Assembly (NCBI GenBank): GCA_016789705.1 | Contig: JAEUQR010000001.1 | Coordinates: 1-64,000, forward strand | From: Acidobacteriota bacterium | GTDB taxonomy: Bacteria > Acidobacteriota > Vicinamibacteria > Vicinamibacterales > UBA2999 | Direction of reading: 5' to 3' | DNA: 64,000 bases | Shown here: positions 34,656 to 43,122 of the stretch, in pieces | Layout: every line of letters starts with the position of its first letter | Numbering within the stretch: the first letter of the stretch is position 1 | The notes under the pieces: generated by a model | Databases searched by the model: none | What the model was told of the DNA's origin: nothing | What the model saw: the letters and a program-made list of their open reading frames with translations, nothing else | Made by a program: the position numbers and the translations under genes

Positions 34656-35486
34656 CTACAGCGGATTGTCCGGGAACATCATCGTGCGCCACATGTGCGC
34701 GGTCGGGCTGTTGTCGTTGCCGAGCCCTTCCTTCGGCTGCTTGAACTGCCGGCCGATGATGTCGATGAACGGATCGATCGACACCTTGGCGTTCGGATCG
34801 AACGCATAGAGGTCGTTCACCGTGATCATGCGCGCCTCGAAGTACCACTTGTGCTTGCGGGCGAACTCGTAGGCGGCCTTGATGTGCGGCTGCGGCTCGT
34901 AGTCCTTGCCGTAGATGCGGTTGTAGAGCTCGGGGTATTCGTAGCCGTGCGCCGGGTCGGGATAGAAGCGCAACGCCTGGTGATACCGGATCGCCCAGCT
35001 GACCTTCTCCGTGACGTAGGGCTCGAGCATCTGCGCGCCCCACCACGCGTGATCCACCTTGACCAGGTTCTGCACGACGTCGTGCAGCAGGCAGGCCATC
35101 ACGATTTCTTCGCTCATGCCCGTCTTCATGGCCCGCGTGGCGCTCTGCAGCACGTGGTTGGCCGGCGCGAAGCGTTTCTCGAAGAACTCGAGCAGCGTCG
35201 GGTTGTTCGACATCGGCGCAAGCTTCGGCATCTTGCGGGCGTCGGCCGGGCCGCTCGGCGCAAACAGGCTGCCCACGCCGCGGCGCACGGTGGCCTCTTC
35301 GGGCGAGGGCAGCACCTGCGCGTTGGCCAGTTCGACGTGGCCGCCCATGGCCTCGTCGATCTTCTCGACCATGTAATGTTCGAGCGCTTCGGCCTTCGTC
35401 TCCGAATCCATCGCGTCCACGACGGCCATGCCGCCGAGGCTGGCGATGAACGCGCGACGATCGATCTCCATATTGCCCATGCCCAT
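34656..35486 (-). CDS. HD-domain protein with Tat-like N-terminus
   Basis: A 276-residue protein. CLLHDVVQNLVKVDHAWWG holds an HD pair and a second His, and WAIRYHQALRFYPDPAHGYE continues the helical metal-binding core, as in HD hydrolases and HD-type oxygenases. I cannot tell which reaction it performs. The N-terminus EIDRRAFIASLGGMAVVDAM looks like a twin-arginine signal, unusual for HD proteins. ATG 35486 follows AAGGAGG at 8 nt. It lies 36 bp after the second aminotransferase gene in the same direction, so a shared pathway is likely. Confidence 0.6.
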   Translation of the reverse strand: MGMGNMEIDRRAFIASLGGMAVVDAMDSETKAEALEHYMVEKIDEAMGGHVELANAQVLPSPEEATVRRGVGSLFAPSGPADARKMPKLAPMSNNPTLLEFFEKRFAPANHVLQSATRAMKTGMSEEIVMACLLHDVVQNLVKVDHAWWGAQMLEPYVTEKVSWAIRYHQALRFYPDPAHGYEYPELYNRIYGKDYEPQPHIKAAYEFARKHKWYFEARMITVNDLYAFDPNAKVSIDPFIDIIGRQFKQPKEGLGNDNSPTAHMWRTMMFPDNPL

Positions 35487-35522
35487 GCTGTCGGCCTCCT
35501 TGTGCTGCGCTGTGGATGGTGC

Positions 35523-36677
35523 CTAGGCGGCGGTCGCCTTCGCCGGCGCGGCAAGCGCCTTGTCGAATACCTTCACGGCGCGCTGCATCTCGGCCATGGT
35601 GCCGACCGAGATGCGCGCGTGGGTCTGGTCGTACGGGGGAAAGTCGCGCCCGATGAGCACGCCGTCTCTCGCGCAGGCCTCACGGAAGCCCTTCGATGGA
35701 CGCTTGATGTCGATGAAGAGGAAGTTGGTCTGCGAATCCGTGGGCGTGAAGCCGCGCTCGCTGAACCACTTCGCGGTGAAGGCGCGGGCCTCGGCATTGC
35801 GCCGCTGCTCGGCCGCCACCCACGACGCCGGCACGGCCAGCGCCGCCTTCGCGCCCTGCAGGGCCATGATGCTGATGGCGTCGATCGAGTCCCACGCCTC
35901 CATCTTCGCGATCGTGTCCTTGTGGCCGATCGCGTAGCCGATACGCAGGCCGGCCATGCCGAAGCACTTCGAAAAGGTGCGCGCCACGACCACGCGCGGG
36001 TTCTCGACGGCGAGCGGGATCATCGTCTCGTAGCCGGGCATCGTGGCGTACTCGAAGTACGCCTCGTCCACGAGCACCGTGGTGTTGGGCGACTGCTTGA
36101 GCAGCGTCGAGAGGTAGGCGCGCGTGTCGGCGCCGTTCACGGCCGTGCCCACGGGATTGTTGGGATTGCAGAAGAACACGAGACCGGCGCCCCGCGACGC
36201 CGTCTGCAACGCGTCGAGATCCATCTTGAGCGACGCATCGAGCTTCACGCCGGTGACCGGGTGGCCGATGAGCTTCGCATACGAGGCACATTCTTCGTAG
36301 GCGGGAATCGCCGCCACGAGTCCCGAGGTCTTCGACGTGAACACCTCGGTGCAGGTGCGGAGGATCTGCGTCGAGCCCGAGCCGAGCAGGACGTTCTCGC
36401 GCTTCACGTTGTGGCGTCGCGCGACCAGTTCCGAGACCTCGTCAGCGGCGGCAAACGCGTAGCGACCGGCCGCCGGCATGCTGCCGGTGACGGCGGCGAG
36501 CACGTCGGGGTGGCAGCCGAGCGGGTTTTCGTTGCTCGAGAGCAGGAGCGGCTTCGCCCCCTGCGCGAAGAGTGTCTCGCCCCCGAGGAATGCCCCCTCG
36601 CGGCCGCGGCCGCTGATGGCGAGGCCGGCGGCTCCGGCGCCCAGCGTGTGAACGAAAGCTCGGCGCGAAAACGACAT
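35523..36677 (-). CDS. Exported HisC-like aminotransferase (second of a tandem pair)
   Basis: A 384-residue fold-type I PLP enzyme of the histidinol-phosphate aminotransferase group. A twin-arginine type signal (SFSRRAFVHTLGAGAAGLAI) precedes LLLSSNENPLG (substrate-binding), VFFCNPNNPVGT, LVDEAYFEYA with the PLP Asp/Tyr, and VVARTFSKCFGMAGLRIGYA with the Schiff-base Lys. Cytoplasmic HisC enzymes lack signals, so the fully folded holo-enzyme would be exported by Tat. ATG 36677 follows GAAAGGA. It shares the layout of the upstream gene and several identical blocks (VFFCNPNNP, FLFxDIKRPxKGFR), so the pair arose by duplication. Confidence 0.85.
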   Translation of the reverse strand: MSFSRRAFVHTLGAGAAGLAISGRGREGAFLGGETLFAQGAKPLLLSSNENPLGCHPDVLAAVTGSMPAAGRYAFAAADEVSELVARRHNVKRENVLLGSGSTQILRTCTEVFTSKTSGLVAAIPAYEECASYAKLIGHPVTGVKLDASLKMDLDALQTASRGAGLVFFCNPNNPVGTAVNGADTRAYLSTLLKQSPNTTVLVDEAYFEYATMPGYETMIPLAVENPRVVVARTFSKCFGMAGLRIGYAIGHKDTIAKMEAWDSIDAISIMALQGAKAALAVPASWVAAEQRRNAEARAFTAKWFSERGFTPTDSQTNFLFIDIKRPSKGFREACARDGVLIGRDFPPYDQTHARISVGTMAEMQRAVKVFDKALAAPAKATAA

Positions 36678-36706
36678 GGCAGGTCCTTTCGTGGCACGCG
36701 GCATGA

Positions 36707-37876
36707 CTACCGCCCTCCCTGGCGCGACGTCGTCGGCGCGCCGGCAAGGGCGGTGCGGAAGACCGCCACCGCCTTCTGCATCTCGTCCATCGTGCCGACC
36801 GAGATGCGGCAGTACTGCTGCTCGAACGGCGGAAAGTCGCGGCCCACGAGTACGCCGGCAGCGCGGCAGGCGTCGCGGAAGCCCTTCGCCGGGCGCTTGA
36901 TGTCCATGAAGAGGAAGTTGGCCTGCGAGGCGGTGCCGCTCAGCCCCATGTCGGCAAACGCCTTCACGGTGAAGGCGCGCACCTCGGTGTTCCTGGCGCG
37001 TTCGGCATCGATGTGGGCGGTATTCGCGATGGACGCCATGGCGGCTGCCAGCGTGAGCGTGCCGAGTCCGTTCGGCATCTTGTAGGCGGCGAGCGCCGAG
37101 ATCACGCGGGCATCGCCCACGGCGTAACCGGCACGCAGGCCGGCCATGCCGTGCGCCTTCGAGAACGTGCGGGCCACGAAGACGTTCGGCGTCGAGACGG
37201 CCAGCGGCATCGCCGTGGCGTAGGCGGGGTCGGTCACGTAGTCGTGGTACGCCTCGTCGAGCAGGATGACGGTGTCAGGCGACGCGGCGCGGATCGCCTT
37301 CACGGTGTCGGCCACGGCCGTCTTGCCGTGCACGGTGGCCGTCGGGTTGTTCGGATTGCAGAAGAACACGAGACCCGCGCCCTTCGAGGCCTCGACCAGC
37401 TTGTCGAGGTCGATGCGCAGCGCGCTGTCGAACCCCACCTCGCGCACCGGGGTGCCGATCTTCTTCGCCGTGTCGCGCGGCGCCTCGAACGACGGCCAGG
37501 CCGTGACGAGCGGACGGCTTGTCGAGGTGAAGGCGCGCACCGCGTTCGTGAGCAGTTCGCCGGAGCCGGCGCCGAGCGTGACCTGCTCGTCGCGGGCGCC
37601 GAACTTCTTCGCCAGCACGCCGACGAGTGACGCCTCGCGATCGGTGGCATTGCCGGGATACAGCGACGCCTCCGGGTAGCGGGCGGCGATGGCGGCCACG
37701 ACGTGCGCGCCGGGCCCGAGCGGATTTTCGTTGCTCGAGATGCGGATGAGCGCGGCGGCGGCCTGCGCCTCGACGTCGCCGGCGCGGGCGGCCTCACGTC
37801 CCCGGGCGGCAATCCATGCGTGGCCCGGGTCGGGCGCGAACGGCCCGGTCAGGAGCCGACGGCGTGTCAGCGACAT
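36707..37876 (-). CDS. Exported HisC-like aminotransferase (first of a tandem pair)
   Basis: A 389-residue paralogue of the downstream gene. The N-terminus MSLTRRRLLTGPFAPDPGHA has the twin arginines but a weaker hydrophobic stretch. It contains ISSNENPLGPGAHVVAAIAA, VTLGAGSGELLTNAVRAF, LLDEAYHDYVTDP and VARTFSKAHGMAGLRAGYAV with the catalytic Lys. ATG 37876 follows GGGAGA. It is first in a same-strand run (paralogue, HD protein, mono-haem protein). The substrate is unknown; transamination or a related PLP reaction in the periplasm is inferred. Confidence 0.82.
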   Translation of the reverse strand: MSLTRRRLLTGPFAPDPGHAWIAARGREAARAGDVEAQAAAALIRISSNENPLGPGAHVVAAIAARYPEASLYPGNATDREASLVGVLAKKFGARDEQVTLGAGSGELLTNAVRAFTSTSRPLVTAWPSFEAPRDTAKKIGTPVREVGFDSALRIDLDKLVEASKGAGLVFFCNPNNPTATVHGKTAVADTVKAIRAASPDTVILLDEAYHDYVTDPAYATAMPLAVSTPNVFVARTFSKAHGMAGLRAGYAVGDARVISALAAYKMPNGLGTLTLAAAMASIANTAHIDAERARNTEVRAFTVKAFADMGLSGTASQANFLFMDIKRPAKGFRDACRAAGVLVGRDFPPFEQQYCRISVGTMDEMQKAVAVFRTALAGAPTTSRQGGR

Positions 37877-37934
37877 AACGTGATCTCCCTCGCCTTTCAG
37901 CGACGATGCCTTCGGCCGATTGAATGGATGCCGG

Positions 37935-37940
37935 ATTCTA
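37935..37940 (-). promoter_or_regulatory. Possible -10 element (TAGAAT) for the aminotransferase operon
   Basis: TAGAAT on the minus strand lies 58 nt before ATG 37876, giving a leader of about 50 nt. No clear -35 hexamer is visible. Confidence 0.35.
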
Positions 37941-38004
37941 CAACCACGGCCGGCGGCCGGCGGCAACTAGTTTTGGGGGCCGTGCGCCCGCCCCGGGGGC
38001 CGTG

Positions 38005-38901
38005 TCAGGGCTTTTCGGCGGCGACGATCGCCATCCAGCGGCCATCCGGCGACACCGCCAGCCGCGACAGCGTGCCGATCTCGGGCGTCGAGAGCAGTGT
38101 CCAGCCGCTCTGCCCCGGTCGCCACCAGTGGATCTCGCTGGCCGTGGTCATGAAAAGGGTGCCATCGGGCGCCCAGGCGGCATCACGATCGGCGCTGCCT
38201 TCGAGCGCCGGCACGAGGTCGCGGATCTCGCCGCTCGCCGGCACCCACTCTTTCACGCGCCACACGCCCTGCTCACGCTGCACGAACGAAATCGTGCCGC
38301 CGGGCCGGCGCAGCAGCGAGCGGCCGATGTCGCGCGCGACCACGGTCGCCTTCCCCGACGTGACGTCGACGATCTGCAGGGTCGACGGCTGGCCCAGCAC
38401 GTACGCGGCGAGCCGGCTGGCGTCGATCCACGCGTGGTAGCCGGCCGGTTTCACCGTCGGCGCGATGACCGCGGGCGCCGTGCCGCCTTCGCCCATGCGC
38501 CACACACGCTGCGTGCCGTCGGCTTCGACGCGGATGACCGACACGCCGGCGTCGTCGGGCATGAGCGTGGGCGAATACTCCGACTCGGGCGTGGCGGTGA
38601 ATTGCCGGATCTGCCGCGTCTGCAGTTCGAGGAAATAGATGTCGGTCTGCTTGCCGTCGCGGTTCGACGTGAACAGCATGGCGCGGCCATCCGGTCCGAA
38701 GAACGGCTGGTTGTCGTAGCCCTTCGGGTTCTCCGAGGCGACGCGCGCCGGCCCCATCGTGGGCGCCGACGCCAGCAGGCGCATCGGCGCAAGAAAGATG
38801 TCGGTGGCAGGCGGCATGGCCGGCGCGGGCTGCGCGGCGGCGGGGGCGGCCACGCCGAGTCCCGCGGCCAGGAGGGCGACGACGAACGCCGGATGTGTCA
38901 T
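38005..38901 (-). CDS. Exported TolB-like beta-propeller protein
   Basis: A 298-residue protein with a signal peptide (HPAFVVALLAAGLGVAAPAA) and repeated PD40/WD40-like strands: QPFFGPDGRAMLFTSNRDGK, EYSPTLMPDDAGVSVIRVEA, RDAAWAPDGTLFMTTASEI and LSRLAVSPDGRWMAIVAAE. These resemble the TolB propeller, but Pal/Tol partners are not nearby. The function is probably binding or lytic. It is divergent from the TauE-type transporter with only 22 bp between starts; TATAGT 6 nt before its ATG supports the start. Confidence 0.75.
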   Translation of the reverse strand: MTHPAFVVALLAAGLGVAAPAAAQPAPAMPPATDIFLAPMRLLASAPTMGPARVASENPKGYDNQPFFGPDGRAMLFTSNRDGKQTDIYFLELQTRQIRQFTATPESEYSPTLMPDDAGVSVIRVEADGTQRVWRMGEGGTAPAVIAPTVKPAGYHAWIDASRLAAYVLGQPSTLQIVDVTSGKATVVARDIGRSLLRRPGGTISFVQREQGVWRVKEWVPASGEIRDLVPALEGSADRDAAWAPDGTLFMTTASEIHWWRPGQSGWTLLSTPEIGTLSRLAVSPDGRWMAIVAAEKP

Positions 38902-38923
38902 GCGGCCACTATACTAATGGCGC
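38902..38923. promoter_or_regulatory. Overlapping divergent -10 boxes (bidirectional promoter)
   Basis: The 22-bp gap between two divergent start codons contains ACTATACT. Read leftward it gives TATAGT (38908-38913), 6 nt from ATG 38901. Read rightward it gives TATACT (38910-38915), 8 nt from GTG 38924. The two -10 elements share four base pairs. Confidence 0.6.
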
Positions 38924-39676
38924 GTGCTCGACTCAGGCGTTCTGGCTTCCCTGCTGCTGTTCGCCGTCGGCCTCGTGGCGGGCATCCTGAACGTCGTTGC
39001 GGGCGGCGGATCGTTCCTCACGCTGCCGGCGCTGCTCTTCCTGGGCCTCCCGGCCGCCGACGCGAACGGCACCAACCGCGTCGGGGTCTTCGCGCAGAAC
39101 CTCACCGGCGTCGTCGGCTTCCACCGATCGAACGCCATGGACTGGCGCTGGGGCCTGGCCGTCAGTGTGCCCGCCCTCGTCGGGTCGGCCCTCGGCGCCT
39201 GGTGGGCCCTGCAGATGTCGGACCTCGGCTTCCGGCGGCTGCTGTCGATCGCCATGCTGGCCATGACGCTCTGGACGCTGCGCCGGACGAAGGCGCCGGA
39301 CGCCGGCACGCCTGTCGGCTCGCCGTGGCACCCCGGCACGGTCGTGGCCTTCTTCCTCATCGGCATCTACGGCGGGCTCATCCAGGCCGGTGTGGGCTTC
39401 GCGGTGCTGGCGGCGACAAGCGCCGCCGGCATGAACCTCGTGCGCGGGAACGCGGTGAAGCTGCTCACCGTGCTGCTGCTCACCGTGCTCTCGCTCGCGA
39501 TCTTCGCCTCGGGCGGCGTCGTGCACTGGGTCCCGGGGCTCGCCCTGGCCGCCGGCAACATCGCCGGCGCGCTCGTCGGCGTCCGGCTCGCCGTGCGGCA
39601 GGGTCATTCATGGATCCAGCGGGTGGTCACGGCCACCGTCGTCGTCTTCGCCGTCCTGCTGTGGTTCGACTTCTGA
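38924..39676 (+). CDS. TauE/SafE (TSUP) family transporter
   Basis: A 250-residue membrane protein with about 8 helices and two TSUP repeats: FAVGLVAGILNVVAGGGSFL with the GGGS motif at the N-terminus, and IGIYGGLIQAGVGFAVLAAT in the second half. This is the classical TauE/SafE form, different from the GIGxYAP form at 21907. It probably moves an organosulfur or sulfite anion; the substrate is not determinable. The GTG start is supported by the promoter position. Confidence 0.85.
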   Translation: MLDSGVLASLLLFAVGLVAGILNVVAGGGSFLTLPALLFLGLPAADANGTNRVGVFAQNLTGVVGFHRSNAMDWRWGLAVSVPALVGSALGAWWALQMSDLGFRRLLSIAMLAMTLWTLRRTKAPDAGTPVGSPWHPGTVVAFFLIGIYGGLIQAGVGFAVLAATSAAGMNLVRGNAVKLLTVLLLTVLSLAIFASGGVVHWVPGLALAAGNIAGALVGVRLAVRQGHSWIQRVVTATVVVFAVLLWFDF

Positions 39677-39771
39677 CACTCTGACAGCCATATCTCACTG
39701 ATTTTCAACAATTTACACGGACGTCACAGCCGCTGCCCGGGTGGCCTTTGGTAGACTGAAGCGGCCACGCC

Positions 39772-41976
39772 ATGGCACACGCATCCGTCCCCCAGCCGTC
39801 CCGTACGCCCGGTCCGCCGCCCCCCGTCCGTCGCTCGCGCACACCGCGCGCCGTGCCGCCACCGCCCGCCCCGGCGCAGCCGGAAGACTGGTCGGCGCTC
39901 AATCCGCATGACCTCGGCAACTCGGCGCTCTACATCAACCGGGAACTGAGCTGGCTCGAGTTCAACCGCCGCGTGCTCGCCCAGGCCTCGGACGCCTCGC
40001 ATCCCCTGCTCGAGCGCGTGAAGTTCCTCGCCATCTCGGCCACGAACCTCGACGAGTTCTTCATGGTGCGCGTGGCCACGCTGCGCAAGAAGCTGCGCGC
40101 CGGCATCGACGACACCTCGATCGACGGCCTGAGCACCGACGAAGAGCTGGACGTCATCCGCGTCCGCGCCGGCGAGCAGATGGCCGAGCAGACGCGCTGC
40201 TGGCAGGAACAGCTGCGGCCGCAACTCGCCGCCGAGGGTATCCACTTCCTCGATCCGGGCGACTACACACCGGCCGTCGAACAGTGGCTCACCGAGTTCT
40301 TCGAAGCGCAGGTGTTCCCCGTGCTCACGCCGCTGGCGTTCGATCCCGGGCATCCCTTCCCGTTCATATCCAACCTCAGCATGAACCTCGCCGTGCGCGT
40401 CAGGCACGGCGGCCGCACGAAGTTCGCGCGCGTGAAGGTGCCGGGCATGCTGCCGCGTCTCGTCACGCTGCCGGCGGGGCTGGCGCCGCAGGCCGGCACG
40501 ACGTTCGTCTTCCTCGAAGACATCATTCGCCGCAACATCCGGGCACTCTTCCCGGGCACCACGGTGGAGGGGGCGCATCTCTTCCGCGTCATCCGCGACA
40601 CCGACATGGTGATCCAGGAAGACGAGGCCGACGACCTGCTCGAAAGTGTGGACCGCGGCCTGAAGCAGCTGCGCTACGGCCAGCCGTCGCTGCTGCAGGT
40701 CGAAGCCGACATGCCACGCCGCGTGCTCGACATCCTCATCGAGAACTTCGAGGTCGATCACGACGTGGTCGTGCGGACGAGCGCCCGCATGGGCCTTGGC
40801 GACTGGAACCAGATCTCGGCGCTGCACCGGCCGGCCCTCAAGGACACGGTCTTCCACCCGCGCACGCTCTGGGGCCCCGACGACGCCGATCGCGTGTTCG
40901 AGCAGGTGGCCGACCAGGATGTGCTCGTGCACCATCCGTTCGACTCGTTCACCTCGGTCGAAACGTTCCTGCGTGCCGCGGTGGCCGACCCGCACGTCGT
41001 CGCCATCAAGATCACGCTCTACCGCATCGGCGCCGACTCCCCGCTCGTCGACCTGCTCATCCAGGCGGCCGAACAGGGCAAGCAGGTGGCGGTGCTCGTC
41101 GAGCTCAAGGCGCGCTTCGACGAGCGCAACAACATCGCCTGGGCAACACGGCTCGAATCCGCCGGCGTGCACGTCGTCTACGGCCTCGTCAACATCAAGG
41201 TGCACTGCAAGCTGTGTCTCGTGGTGCGCAAGGAGGCGGGCGGCATCCGCCGCTACGCACACCTGGCCACCGGCAACTACAACCGGGTCACCTCCCGCAT
41301 CTACACCGACATCGGGCTCTTCACGTCCGATGAGGCCATCGTCGATGACGTGACCGAGGTGTTCAACACGCTCACCGGCTACTCGAACAAGCGCAGCTAC
41401 CGGGCACTGCTCGTGGCACCGGTCGGGCTGCGCCAGGGCATCCGCGCGCTCATCGAACGCGAGATCGAACACGCCGTGGCGGGTCGTCCGGCCGGCATCA
41501 TCATCAAGAACAACGCCGTCGCCGATCAGCCCACGATCAAGCTGCTCTACCGCGCCTCGCAGTCCGGCGTGCCGATCGACCTCATCGTGCGCGGTGTGTG
41601 CTGCCTGCGTCCGGGCATCCCCGGCGTGAGCGACCGCATCCGCGTGCGCTCGATCGTCGGCCGGCTGCTCGAGCACTCGCGTCTCTACTACTTCGAGAAC
41701 GGCGGCGACCCCGAGCTCTACATCGGCAGCGCCGACCTGATGGAACGCAACCTCGACCGCCGCGTCGAGGTGCTCGTCCCCATCAGCGACCCGTCGCTGC
41801 GCGCGCACCTGCGCGACGTCGTGCTCGGCGCGCTGCTGCGCGACACGGCCCGCGCCTGGCTGCTCACGCCGGGCGGACACTACGAGCGCGCGACGGCCAC
41901 CGGCGACCCGGCGGACGCGCAGCGGCAGCTCATCGACTCGTACGCCGCCAGCGCCCGCGACGACCAAGGCGCCTGA
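39772..41976 (+). CDS. ppk1: Polyphosphate kinase 1
   Basis: Makes long-chain polyphosphate from ATP via a phosphohistidine intermediate. The 734-residue product has the PPK1 order: N domain (YINRELSWLEFNRRVLAQAS), head, C1 and C2 domains. YAHLATGNYNRVTSRIYTDI holds the autophosphorylated His, and LEHSRLYYFENGGDPELYIG the second active-site His, with the GSADLMERNLDRRVE signature. An N-terminal Pro-rich extension of about 40 residues is unusual. TAGACT at 39752-39757 is the likely -10. Its stop codon lies inside a large inverted repeat. Confidence 0.96.
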   Translation: MAHASVPQPSRTPGPPPPVRRSRTPRAVPPPPAPAQPEDWSALNPHDLGNSALYINRELSWLEFNRRVLAQASDASHPLLERVKFLAISATNLDEFFMVRVATLRKKLRAGIDDTSIDGLSTDEELDVIRVRAGEQMAEQTRCWQEQLRPQLAAEGIHFLDPGDYTPAVEQWLTEFFEAQVFPVLTPLAFDPGHPFPFISNLSMNLAVRVRHGGRTKFARVKVPGMLPRLVTLPAGLAPQAGTTFVFLEDIIRRNIRALFPGTTVEGAHLFRVIRDTDMVIQEDEADDLLESVDRGLKQLRYGQPSLLQVEADMPRRVLDILIENFEVDHDVVVRTSARMGLGDWNQISALHRPALKDTVFHPRTLWGPDDADRVFEQVADQDVLVHHPFDSFTSVETFLRAAVADPHVVAIKITLYRIGADSPLVDLLIQAAEQGKQVAVLVELKARFDERNNIAWATRLESAGVHVVYGLVNIKVHCKLCLVVRKEAGGIRRYAHLATGNYNRVTSRIYTDIGLFTSDEAIVDDVTEVFNTLTGYSNKRSYRALLVAPVGLRQGIRALIEREIEHAVAGRPAGIIIKNNAVADQPTIKLLYRASQSGVPIDLIVRGVCCLRPGIPGVSDRIRVRSIVGRLLEHSRLYYFENGGDPELYIGSADLMERNLDRRVEVLVPISDPSLRAHLRDVVLGALLRDTARAWLLTPGGHYERATATGDPADAQRQLIDSYAASARDDQGA

Positions 41977-42074
41977 CGATTTGTAACGGGGTCTGTCACC
42001 GTCACGAGATGTCACGGGGGTCTGTCACGGTCACGGGTTGGTGACGGTGACAGACCCCGTTACAAATCGTCAGG
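41972..42074. repeat. 34-bp perfect inverted repeat spanning two convergent stop codons
   Basis: Arms 41972-42005 and 42041-42074 are perfect reverse complements (starting CCTGACGATTTGTAACGGGG), separated by 35 nt. The spacer carries a third partial copy of GGGTCTGTCAC-n-GTCAC. The TGA of ppk1 (41974-41976) and the TGA of the ABC permease (complement of 42070-42072) each lie inside an arm. It may act as a bidirectional terminator or be a REP-type element of the kind mobilised by Y1 transposases (inference). Confidence 0.85.
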
Positions 42075-43122
42075 ACCAGCGAAAGAGTTTCAACGCGGCG
42101 GCGAATGACACGCCGCCCCAGCCCGCGAGCAGTGCCAGTTCCCGCCAGAGGCTCGCCAGGGTCTCGCCGTCGTTCATCACCCCGCGCAGCGCGTCGTTGA
42201 GCGCGGTGAGCGGCAGCGCCTGCACGAAGGGCTGCATCGCCTCCGGAAAGTTCGACGAGGCGAAGAACACGCCCGAGAACACCCACATCGGCAGCATCAC
42301 CAGATTGAGCAGACCCGACACGCCCTCCACCGTCTTCGCGCGGCTGGCGACAAGCAGCGCGATGCCGCCGAAGGCCAGCGCCCCGAGCAGCGACACGACG
42401 GCCAGCGCCGCGAGGCTGCCGTGCACCACGACATCGAACGACAGCCAGGCGAAGGCCACGAGCACGACACCCTCGAGCACGAGGAAGGCCAGACGGCTGC
42501 CGATGAGCGACGCCAGATAGGCCGACCGCGGCATCGGCGTCGCCGCGAAACGTTTGAGCAGCTTGCGCGTCCGGGCCGTCACGATGGCAAAGCTCGTGCT
42601 CCACATGCCGGTGCCCATGATGTTCATGCCGAGCAGACCCGGCACGAGCCAGTCGATGTAGCGCGAGCCGACGGCGCGCACGGCGTCCTCGCGCGGTGTG
42701 AACGCGTCGCGCCGGCCGGCCGCCTGCTGCAGGGCGCGGTCGACGGCGAGCCGCGCCACCTGGCTTTCGGCGCGCGCCGGATCGAACCGGTAGGTGGCAG
42801 GGGTCCCCGGGACGACGACCACCTGTACGATGCCGTCGCGCAACGCGCGCTCGACGCCGCCTGCCGGCACGTCGCGCAGCACGAAGCCGCCCGCCGTCTC
42901 GAGGGCGGCACGCACCGCCTCGGCGCCGGCCAGGCGTTCCACGGCGACGATGACCGGCTCGTCGGTCCGCGACCTGAAGGCGATGCCAAGCGCGATGGTC
43001 ATGATGACCGGGAAGCCGAACACCCAGAAGACGGCCTCGGGCTCGCGGAGGAACTCGCGGATGCGCGAGAGCGTGAGCTCGCGCAGCGAGGCGAGGAAGG
43101 TGGAGGCGTGCCGATCAGCCAT
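42070..43122 (-). CDS. ABC-2 type permease
   Basis: A 350-residue membrane component of an exporter. One N-terminal helix (VFWVFGFPVIMTIALGIAFR) is followed by a soluble domain of about 120 residues. Five helices then make the ABC-2 core (YIDWLVPGLLGMNIMGTGMW, TARTRKLLKRFAATPMPRSA, MLPMWVFSGVFFASSNFPEA). ATG 43122 overlaps the ATPase gene end by 8 nt. The exported substrate is unknown; this architecture is common for drug or lipid export. The stop codon lies inside the inverted repeat. Confidence 0.85.
   Translation of the reverse strand: MADRHASTFLASLRELTLSRIREFLREPEAVFWVFGFPVIMTIALGIAFRSRTDEPVIVAVERLAGAEAVRAALETAGGFVLRDVPAGGVERALRDGIVQVVVVPGTPATYRFDPARAESQVARLAVDRALQQAAGRRDAFTPREDAVRAVGSRYIDWLVPGLLGMNIMGTGMWSTSFAIVTARTRKLLKRFAATPMPRSAYLASLIGSRLAFLVLEGVVLVAFAWLSFDVVVHGSLAALAVVSLLGALAFGGIALLVASRAKTVEGVSGLLNLVMLPMWVFSGVFFASSNFPEAMQPFVQALPLTALNDALRGVMNDGETLASLWRELALLAGWGGVSFAAALKLFRWS

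Noticed and set aside
39675-39740. Pho-box-like CTGACA repeats before ppk1
   Set aside because: The spacing is 9 bp instead of about 11, one copy overlaps the stop region of the previous gene, and the match to the Pho consensus is weak.
42002-42604. Open frame spanning the inverted repeat
   Set aside because: It is a shadow of the ABC permease extended by the repeat, with no start signal.
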